IMG/VR virus record: IMGVR_UViG_3300025131_000564
Span: 1-20,152 of that record
Reading direction: 5' to 3' (one strand)
DNA: 20,152 bases
DNA from: a virus
The notes under the pieces were generated by a model. The model saw only the letters and a list, made by a program, of their open reading frames with translations, made no database searches and was not told the origin of the DNA. This document shows, one piece after another, positions 15,899 to 20,152 of this stretch; within the stretch, counting starts at the first letter, position 1; each line of letters starts with the position of its first letter. The translations under genes were made by a program, and so were the position numbers.

Positions 15899-17508
15899 TA
15901 GGCTGGCAGCTCCTCAAAAACTTCGGCTGCGAGGGTCTGAGAGTTATGCACATTCTGCACAATGCTAGGTTCGGGTGAGAACGGAGCAACTTTTCCAATC
16001 CTCGTACCGCGACTCCGAAGTACTCTCCTCTGCACCATCTCGTCGAAAGTAAGATTCCGTGGAGCCTCAGGCTTCGCCTCTACAACTGCCCCTTCGCCGC
16101 GATTAATCTTAACGATCATCCGACAGAGAAGCGCACCCGCGTCAACCATGTCATCATTTTTACCACGCGGGAAGCGAACAAGCTCGTCGATGAAATCGCC
16201 TACCCAGGGAGCGCCCTTCGGAAGAAAGATTTTTCCCGTCTGAGCAAGCCCGGCAAATGTCGCTGCTCGTGAAACCTTATTCGCAATGCTGGGAAATGGT
16301 CGGCGAGTAACATAAAGATCCTCTTCCTGCATCCTACGCCGAATAAACGGTCCCACGCCTTTCAGAATCGCCCCAGGCTCCTCCGCCCACGCATTAGGAC
16401 TTCGCTGCCTCATAAGCTCTAAAAGGGCATCCACCCATACGGCAGTATCACATTGACGGCGAAACATATCAGTAAAATAGATATTGCCTACACTATCACA
16501 ACCGCCGACAAGGTGAACGCTATAATCACCTCGATCCTCAGACGTCGCATAGTCGCTTGCGCCATAGAAGCTCAGAGCGCTCGGAAGTTCATCATACTCA
16601 CCGAACCAATCAGGGTCAAAAACATCTCCCTCGTTCGGAACAGGCTGCTGCTGATGGAGAGCTATAAACTGCATAGGATTCTCATCACGGATAGCATGAA
16701 GCTCCTTGATACTCCTCCATGCTGGTAGCAATGCTTCACCTTCTGATCGACCGAGGGGGTCATTTGCAGTGGCTATAGAAGGGACTTCTAGAACGTCCCA
16801 ATCCCCCTGACGCTTAACCCTCCCACCGAGGTCATCGTCATACCATCGCTGCATGATTAAAATGACCGCCCCCGGACCATTCTTATACGGCCTTAGGCGA
16901 TTCAGGAGAACTGAAGTATACCAGTTCCAGAGCATCTCTCTATGAGCAGCAGAGGAAGCCTGCTCCCAATCTTTCGTCGGGTCATCGATGATAGCGATAT
17001 GGGCGTGAAACCCAATAAGGCCACCACCAACACCTTCGGCCTTATACGTGCCGCCAGCCGTCGTCGCCCATTCATCTCGTGCCATCGCTTGCGGATCGAG
17101 TTTTACGCCAGGAAATATATTTCCGAAGCGGGGGTCTTTGATCCTGTCGCGAATGACTCGCCCGAAAGAGGCAGCAAGGTCTGCGTTATACGAGGCGTGG
17201 ATGAACTTTGTTCGGGGACTACGCCCCACGCACCATGCTGGAAAAAATCTGGAGACGAGTTCGGATTTTCCAGAACTCGGTGGTATAAATATGGCAAGTC
17301 TTCGACACGCACCACTCTCCACCTCCTCCAGCTTTTTCGCAATCAGCCTATGAACCGCATGACTCTCGTACATCTCGTCCATATAGCTCGCAAAGTCTAT
17401 CAGGCCGCGCTTTGCGCGAGACCGCTTCTGAAGCTCGGTAAGGATCTCCTGAGTACCGAAGTCCGCAGGTGCTTTCGGCCCCTCGACTAGTCCGAGATGT
17501 TCAGTCAT
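15898..17508 (-). CDS. terL: Terminase large subunit
   Basis: The product has 536 residues and starts at ATG 17508 in an ATGA overlap. The ATPase half has a Walker A of the terminase type, IPPSSGKSE (about 75-83), the adenine region before it (RRLAIF), Walker B IAIIDDP (171-177, acidic pair D175/D176) and the coupling motif ILIMQRW (216-222). The nuclease half has an RNase H-like set: Asp319 in GASDYAT, acidic residues in AEEPG (about 375-379) and DDMVDA (452-457), which should bind two metal ions. All key residues look intact. It packages DNA into the procapsid through the portal encoded next, with the small subunit two genes upstream. Confidence 0.95.
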   Translation of the reverse strand: MTEHLGLVEGPKAPADFGTQEILTELQKRSRAKRGLIDFASYMDEMYESHAVHRLIAKKLEEVESGACRRLAIFIPPSSGKSELVSRFFPAWCVGRSPRTKFIHASYNADLAASFGRVIRDRIKDPRFGNIFPGVKLDPQAMARDEWATTAGGTYKAEGVGGGLIGFHAHIAIIDDPTKDWEQASSAAHREMLWNWYTSVLLNRLRPYKNGPGAVILIMQRWYDDDLGGRVKRQGDWDVLEVPSIATANDPLGRSEGEALLPAWRSIKELHAIRDENPMQFIALHQQQPVPNEGDVFDPDWFGEYDELPSALSFYGASDYATSEDRGDYSVHLVGGCDSVGNIYFTDMFRRQCDTAVWVDALLELMRQRSPNAWAEEPGAILKGVGPFIRRRMQEEDLYVTRRPFPSIANKVSRAATFAGLAQTGKIFLPKGAPWVGDFIDELVRFPRGKNDDMVDAGALLCRMIVKINRGEGAVVEAKPEAPRNLTFDEMVQRRVLRSRGTRIGKVAPFSPEPSIVQNVHNSQTLAAEVFEELPA

Positions 17509-17693
17509 GCGGCTACGCCGTCCTCAGGCACGTAAACGTGATAGCTCTTACGATCGCCGCATTTCGGGCAGTTCCCATCAATGATCTCACGATGTTTCTC
17601 ACCAGTAATGTCCAAAACATCATCCAACTCTGCCATACTTCCCATCCACTTGAACTTACATTTAGAACAAGCCCAATGTCCGAACATGCTCAT
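17505..17693 (-). CDS. Small zinc-ribbon protein between terminase genes
   Basis: The product has 62 residues starting at ATG 17693 in an ATGA overlap with the preceding gene, and ending in an ATGA overlap with the large terminase. Cys9-x2-Cys12 (WACSKCKFKW) and Cys42-x2-Cys45 (GNCPKCGDRKSYHVY) make a complete four-cysteine zinc ribbon. The stretch between is polar. It has no other domain. Tight coupling to the large terminase suggests equal expression with packaging genes. Zinc ribbons of this size could bind nucleic acid or a protein partner such as the terminase or host RNA polymerase. The role is unknown. Confidence 0.78.
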   Translation of the reverse strand: MSMFGHWACSKCKFKWMGSMAELDDVLDITGEKHREIIDGNCPKCGDRKSYHVYVPEDGVAA

Positions 17694-17860
17694 GAGAACA
17701 TCCTCTCCTCTAGCTCCCTCTCTCGCCTAAGATCGAACGCCTCTATCGAACGCTTCATCCACTCTCTATACCTCTTCATAACGAAAGGGCCGACAGGCTT
17801 CGGATTCTTCATCTCACTCGAAGAGATCACGATCGGAGTGGCTACGTATTTCCACTTCAT
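17690..17860 (-). CDS. Small unknown protein
   Basis: This 56-residue frame reads MKWKYVATPIVISSSEMK through to ERMFS. ATG 17860 overlaps the small terminase stop (ATGA) and its TGA overlaps the zinc-ribbon start (ATGA), so it fills the gap exactly and is probably real. The N-terminal half has a short hydrophobic strand (VATPIVI), and the second half is a basic amphipathic helix (RYREWMKRSIEAFDLRREREL). No family is recognised. The exact two-sided stop-start coupling is the best evidence for coding. Confidence 0.72.
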   Translation of the reverse strand: MKWKYVATPIVISSSEMKNPKPVGPFVMKRYREWMKRSIEAFDLRRERELEERMFS

Positions 17861-18591
17861 GCTTCAACCTTCACAGGATCAGTCCGTCCTTCTTGCTCCG
17901 CCTCCGCCCCTTCCGCCACGGCTTCGAGGGCTTCGGTGGGGACTTCTGAGATTCTCCCATTAGCAGGAGCCTCAGCCAACGACGCAATGTCGTTAACCAC
18001 TTCCTCGAACTCCCCCTCTTTGATCTCCAATCCATCTTCAGTTCCAATCTTCTGATGCAGAGCGGAAAGAAGCTGGGCAGTAGAAGCACCGTCTACGTTA
18101 TTCACGTACTCAACGCGCTTATCAATCTCGGTCCGAACAGCATAACCCATGTCCTTACCGAGTCGATCGAGGAGCCAGTTAGATTGCTTAAGGTCGCCCT
18201 CTTCCACAGCATCGAATACGTTAACCTGGGCCTTGTCAATGATAGCGCCACGGGCAGCCTCGAATGCCTCTCGGACTTGTGGGTTAGTCCGAACATGATA
18301 CATGACGGCGGCTGGGCTTCCGAGGCCAACCTCTTCTGCGACCAGCGTAAGGACTCCCCGGTGGAGAGTGATCGCGGCCGCAAGCTCTTCAGGCTTTGAT
18401 GTGGGATTCTTTTTCGTCTTATCCAGCCGCCGAGTGTTCGACAAAGGAACCAGCTCAGGATACTTCTCAACATAATGGTAGACGTTTGAGGGGCTAGTAT
18501 CGAGAATGCGGGCCGCTGCCGACATATTCCCTTCGGCGGCTTGTAACGCCAACCCTACATCCTCCACGTCTAACACCGTCGCCCTACCCAT
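17857..18591 (-). CDS. terS: Terminase small subunit (DNA-recognition)
   Basis: The product has 244 residues starting at ATG 18591, overlapping the preceding stop by eight bases. Residues ~8-40 (VEDVGLALQAAEGNMSAAARILDTSPSNVYHYVEKYPEL, read in parts) form a helix-turn-helix as in small terminases that bind the packaging site. A second similar helical unit (LHRGVLTLVAEEVGLGSPAAVMYHV) follows. Around residues 110-150, REAFEAARGAI and NVFDAVEEGDLKQSNWLLDRLG match the common motif where an oligomerisation helix carries the EEGD signature. The C-terminal ~70 residues are acidic (EIKEGEFEEVV, AEGAEAEQEGR). It stands two genes before the large terminase, its expected partner. It should form a ring that selects phage DNA. 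Confidence 0.8.
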   Translation of the reverse strand: MGRATVLDVEDVGLALQAAEGNMSAAARILDTSPSNVYHYVEKYPELVPLSNTRRLDKTKKNPTSKPEELAAAITLHRGVLTLVAEEVGLGSPAAVMYHVRTNPQVREAFEAARGAIIDKAQVNVFDAVEEGDLKQSNWLLDRLGKDMGYAVRTEIDKRVEYVNNVDGASTAQLLSALHQKIGTEDGLEIKEGEFEEVVNDIASLAEAPANGRISEVPTEALEAVAEGAEAEQEGRTDPVKVEA

Positions 18592-18778
18592 CTACGGCCG
18601 CCATACTCTTCGAGAGGTGCTTCTGAATCGCTTCATCACCCAGCTCTTTACTCTGCTCGCCATTACGGAGAGTACGATGCGCCGACCAAAGCGCACGCGC
18701 ACGCGAGTTCTTTATGATGACGGAGCCTGGGCCGCGGCGGCCGGGCCCCTCTTTAAAATCTTTCATACTAGATTCCAT
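18584..18778 (-). CDS. Small unknown protein, first gene of the leftward operon
   Basis: The product has 64 residues from ATG 18778 (MESSMKDFKEGPGRR...). A longer in-frame start at 18871 would include the promoter itself and lacks a ribosome site, so I reject it; a start at the second Met (18766) is possible. The promoter -10 ends seven bases before the ATG, so the mRNA would begin at this codon. Residues 6-40 are basic (GRRGPGSVIIKNSRARALWSAHRTLRNG), and the rest is a short helix. No family is recognised. Its stop overlaps the small terminase start by eight bases, giving coupled expression. A nucleic-acid-binding helper of packaging is conceivable but unproven. Confidence 0.65.
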   Translation of the reverse strand: MESSMKDFKEGPGRRGPGSVIIKNSRARALWSAHRTLRNGEQSKELGDEAIQKHLSKSMAAVDG

Positions 18779-18784
18779 GTCCCT

Positions 18785-18813
18785 AATATAAAGAACCTGT
18801 AGAAAGAGGTCAA
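18785..18813 (-). promoter_or_regulatory. Sigma70-type promoter of the leftward late operon
   Basis: On the minus strand TTGACC (18808-18813) and TATATT (18785-18790) are separated by exactly 17 bases. The expected start lies at about 18778, the first base of the ATG of the first gene, which suggests a leaderless transcript. It drives packaging, head and tail genes unless another promoter acts upstream. Confidence 0.7.
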
Positions 18814-18893
18814 GCCTTCCCACCCACCTTTCATATCCTATTATCTCCCGACTAATATGCAAAATGTTCATAACTACAAAATCATTAAGCTTC

Positions 18894-18925
18894 GAAATTT
18901 TTTGAAAATTTGCTCAGAAAATTTC
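18894..18925. repeat. AT-rich inverted and direct repeats in the divergent region
   Basis: GAAATTTT (18894-18901) is the inverted complement of AAAATTTC (18918-18925). The octamer GAAAATTT also occurs as direct repeats at 18904-18911 and 18917-18924. The cluster lies upstream of the leftward promoter and may be an operator, an UP-type element or a melting region. Confidence 0.5.
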
Positions 18926-19009
18926 CGGGCCTTTAAAATAAGAAAGAAAAAGCAAAAGGGGGAATCGCCTAAAACGAATGCTCTCTCCCTCCTTCGCCCC
19001 CCTCCCCTC
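18926..19009. other. Gene-free stretch: purine tract then pyrimidine tract
   Basis: No gene is seen here. The plus strand is nearly pure purine from about 18936 to 18964 and nearly pure pyrimidine from about 18981 to 19009, with a short mixed spacer. The two tracts could partly pair in single-stranded form. The adjoining bases 18814-18893 and 19096-19161 hold no gene or clear signal. Confidence 0.4.
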
Positions 19010-19095
19010 AAAATCCGTGCCGGGTTGTGGCACGAAAGCAAAATCCATGCCACCCCGCCCCCGCAAGATTCGTGCCGGGTTGTGGTACGAAAATT
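19010..19095. repeat. Three-unit repeat with hairpins between divergent promoters
   Basis: Units begin AAAATCCGTGCC (19010), AAAATCCATGCC (19040) and AAGATTCGTGCC (19065). Units one and three continue with GGGTTGT and then GGCACGAAA or GGTACGAAA, so CGTGCC pairs with GGCACG across a seven-base loop (19016-19034) and TTCGTGCC with GGTACGAA (19069-19091). Unit two lacks the second arm. The layout suggests regulator or terminase binding sites. Confidence 0.65.
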
Positions 19096-19161
19096 GCTTC
19101 TAGTAGGGGCTAAGGATTGGATTAGCACAGCCTGTCATCTTTCAACCTTTGAAGAAATACC

Positions 19162-19190
19162 TTGACAATCGGACGCGGGTACTGTATCTT
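19162..19190 (+). promoter_or_regulatory. Sigma70-type rightward promoter
   Basis: TTGACA (19162-19167) matches the -35 consensus perfectly and TATCTT (19185-19190) follows after 17 bases. A perfect TATAAT sits directly behind (19191-19196) but at a 23-base spacing. The start would be near 19197, leaving a leader of about 180 bases before the plus-strand gene. Confidence 0.7.
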
Positions 19191-19196
19191 TATAAT

Positions 19197-19374
19197 ACCA
19201 TCAGAAACAGAAAGGAGAATAGATAGAAGACAATACCAAATCGAACAATGCAAAAGGTAGAGAATCCTGACGCCAGTATTGTATCTCGTGCTTGTGAGAG
19301 CCAGGTACTCCCTTGGAGATGGGGCCGTGCGTCATTCCACTCATATCCTAATCTTACGAAGGAAATAGGACACC
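19197..19374 (+). other. Long 5' leader of the plus-strand gene
   Basis: About 180 bases separate the likely transcript start from ATG 19375. A good ribosome-site-like AAAGGAG (19211-19217) has no usable start codon at normal distance. A short frame from 19248 has no ribosome site and overlaps the main gene. No known riboswitch pattern is recognised. The gene itself has AGGA six or seven bases before its ATG. Confidence 0.4.
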
Positions 19375-19911
19375 ATGGCAAAAAGAAAGCCACAAGACCA
19401 AAGTCCAGATGCGACACCATCTGCGATACCCGGGTTTTTTCTGGACCCTTATAGGGCAATGTATAAGCCACAAGGGATGGACGAGAAGGACCCAAAGATA
19501 CCCAAAGAATGGTTTGGGAAGGATGAGGAATGGAAGGGTATCGAATTCGCGATCCATGTGGAAGAAGGTGCCGATTCGGAAGAAATGCTGGCCGATATTC
19601 TCTCCCAGGTAAAAGACGGATTGAAACGACGTCAGCAGGAAATCATTCGGTATCTCATGGGGAGGGAAGTAAAAGCTCCCGCGCGTACCCCGGAACATAT
19701 CACCCTCATGGACAAGATTTACGAAGAAGGGAAAATATCGATAACCCTTCATAATCTCGTAAATTGGAAGAGCCATCTGGGAATAGAGAAGAAACGACGT
19801 TCGCCAAAAACTAAGGAGGAATTAGCAAAGGAGGCCGTCGCGAAGTATAAAGAGGCTGGAATGTCCAAAGAGGATATTCTCAAGGCCATTGAATCTCAAA
19901 TAGAAGACTAG
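19375..19911 (+). CDS. Unknown charged protein, first gene of the rightward unit
   Basis: The product has 178 residues starting at ATG 19375 after AGGA, and is the only convincing plus-strand gene in the window. No family is recognised. Residues 1-20 are polar and probably flexible. Residues ~20-60 hold aromatic and charged segments (FFLDPYRAMYKPQGMDEK, KEWFGKDEEWKGIEF). Residues ~65-100 are a long charged helix (SEEMLADILSQVKDGLKRRQQEIIRYLMG). Residues 139-145 are a basic patch (KKRRSPK), and the tail (KTKEELAKEAVAKYKEAG then MSKEDILKAIESQ) looks like a two-helix hairpin of nucleic-acid-binding type. It has its own promoter, divergent from the late operon, so it may be an early or regulatory gene. 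That is inference. Confidence 0.75.
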   Translation: MAKRKPQDQSPDATPSAIPGFFLDPYRAMYKPQGMDEKDPKIPKEWFGKDEEWKGIEFAIHVEEGADSEEMLADILSQVKDGLKRRQQEIIRYLMGREVKAPARTPEHITLMDKIYEEGKISITLHNLVNWKSHLGIEKKRRSPKTKEELAKEAVAKYKEAGMSKEDILKAIESQIED

Positions 19912-19918
19912 GAAAGGA

Positions 19919-19942
19919 GGGGAGGAGGGAAACCTCCTCCCC
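19919..19942 (+). terminator. Hairpin A just after the plus-strand gene, GAAA loop
   Basis: Ten perfect pairs GGGGAGGAGG / CCTCCTCCCC enclose a GAAA (GNRA-type) tetraloop, starting eight bases after the stop codon. There is no U-tract, so intrinsic termination is uncertain; mRNA 3'-end protection or processing is equally possible. Confidence 0.55.
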
Positions 19943-19963
19943 GATCCTACTAATTGTTTAGAG

Positions 19964-19981
19964 ACCTTTTATGTTAAAGGT
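19964..19981 (+). repeat. Small hairpin in the downstream cluster
   Basis: ACCTTT (19964-19969) pairs with AAAGGT (19976-19981) across a six-base loop. It is short and may be chance, but it lies between the two strong GAAA-loop hairpins. Confidence 0.35.
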
Positions 19982-20002
19982 GTATCGACGCTAAGAACCT
20001 TC

Positions 20003-20028
20003 GGAGGGGGAGGGAAACCTCCTCTTCC
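20003..20028 (+). repeat. Hairpin B, second GAAA-loop hairpin related to A
   Basis: Eleven pairs GGAGGGGGAGG / CCTCCTCTTCC, two of them G-U, close on GAAA (20014-20017). Relative to hairpin A, several stem positions differ yet stay paired on the plus strand only, which suggests that the RNA form matters. Confidence 0.6.
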
Positions 20029-20032
20029 AACA

Positions 20033-20049
20033 CTCCCGCTGCGCGGGAG
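20033..20049. repeat. Hairpin C with CGC-TGC-GCG core
   Basis: CTCCCGC (20033-20039) pairs with GCGGGAG (20043-20049) around a TGC triloop, seven pairs. The core CGCTGCGCG recurs in hairpin D with a different outer stem. Confidence 0.6.
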
Positions 20050-20090
20050 AGGCAAAATCCAAGTTGGCGAAAAACTATTCATATATCAGG

Positions 20091-20120
20091 TTGACGAGCG
20101 CTGCGCGCTCCCTGTAAGAA
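20091..20120 (+). promoter_or_regulatory. Possible rightward promoter at the window edge
   Basis: TTGACG (20091-20096) is followed by TAAGAA (20115-20120) at an 18-base spacing, with hairpin D in the spacer. A direct repeat GTTGGCGA occurs on both sides (20063-20070, 20124-20131). The downstream gene is outside the window, so this stays weak. Confidence 0.3.
20096..20110. repeat. Hairpin D with the same core as C
   Basis: GAGCGC (20096-20101) pairs with GCGCTC (20105-20110) around TGC. The inner CGCTGCGCG is shared with hairpin C, while the outer bases changed on both sides so that pairing is kept, like two members of a palindromic repeat family. Confidence 0.6.
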
Positions 20121-20152
20121 TGTGTTGGCGATCGCTCCCCCCCACCCCGCAA

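Noticed and set aside
16942-17490. 182-residue plus-strand open frame
   Set aside because: It is antisense to the ATPase half of the large terminase, which has all expected motifs on the minus strand.
18779-18871. N-terminal extension of the first leftward gene from ATG 18871
   Set aside because: It has no ribosome site and contains both promoter elements within its coding region; the shorter start at 18778 agrees with the promoter.
19010-19095. CRISPR array
   Set aside because: Only three imperfect units with unequal spacing and an incomplete middle unit; no cas genes nearby.
18857-19165. 102-residue plus-strand frame through the divergent region
   Set aside because: It lacks a ribosome site, runs through repeats and homopurine/homopyrimidine tracts, and precedes the rightward promoter.
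19248-19454. 68-residue plus-strand frame in the leader
   Set aside because: No ribosome site lies at normal distance and it overlaps the start of the main gene by 80 bases; kept only as a possible leader peptide to test.
19354-19776. 140-residue minus-strand open frame rich in Phe and Leu
   Set aside because: It is antisense to the plus-strand 178-residue gene, which has a promoter and ribosome site; the hydrophobic look is a complement effect.
20064-20089. Promoter from TTGGCG and TATATC or TATCAG
   Set aside because: The spacing is only 12-14 bases, too short for a sigma70 promoter.
1-20152. tRNA genes, insertion sequences or integrase
   Set aside because: No cloverleaf-like sequence, transposase or integrase motif was recognised on either strand by eye.

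Overview
This window looks like part of a tailed double-stranded DNA bacteriophage genome (Caudoviricetes), free or integrated. Almost all of it is one long leftward (minus-strand) virion-assembly and packaging operon, in the classical order small terminase, large terminase, portal, scaffold, major capsid protein, head completion/tail proteins, tail fibre. A 523-residue protein that resembles P22 gp10-type stabilisation proteins, next to a gp4-like adaptor, suggests a short-tailed (podovirus-like) particle. No tape measure or tail-tube gene is seen here, although the window is incomplete. Standard bacterial code, Shine-Dalgarno sites and sigma70-type promoters point to a bacterial host; nothing in the sequence names it.

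Layout from right to left along the leftward operon: a consensus-like promoter (18785-18813) placed so that the transcript would begin at or next to the ATG of a 64-residue unknown protein (18778); small terminase with helix-turn-helix; a 56-residue unknown; a 62-residue zinc-ribbon protein; large terminase; portal; a 104-residue protein with a collagen-like repeat; a 626-residue helical protein with an excisionase-like C-terminus; an FmdB-type zinc-ribbon protein; scaffold; major capsid protein; two small probable virion proteins; then an inserted block of one small Cys/His protein and three different glycosyltransferases (5233-8243); a small beta-rich protein; an acidic-tailed unknown; adaptor; beta-propeller stabilisation-like protein; and a tail fibre that runs off the left edge. 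Neighbouring genes are joined mostly by ATGA, TAATG or TGATG overlaps or by very short gaps, so translation is likely coupled throughout.

From about 18814 to 19374 there is no convincing gene. This divergent control region holds an AT-rich repeat block, a purine tract and a pyrimidine tract, a three-unit repeat with hairpins (19010-19095), and a rightward promoter (19162-19190). That promoter serves a plus-strand gene for a 178-residue unknown charged protein (19375-19911) after a roughly 180-base leader. After it, 19912-20152 is a cluster of hairpins in two families whose stems differ by pairing-preserving substitutions, with a possible further promoter near the right edge.

The most unusual points are the leaderless-looking late promoter, the glycosyltransferase cassette inside the head/tail module, a codon-use break with a GC palindrome inside the fibre gene, the DNA-binding-like C-terminus on a virion-operon protein, and the covarying hairpin cluster. 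All functional calls rest on reading motifs and gene order by eye; no database search was run.
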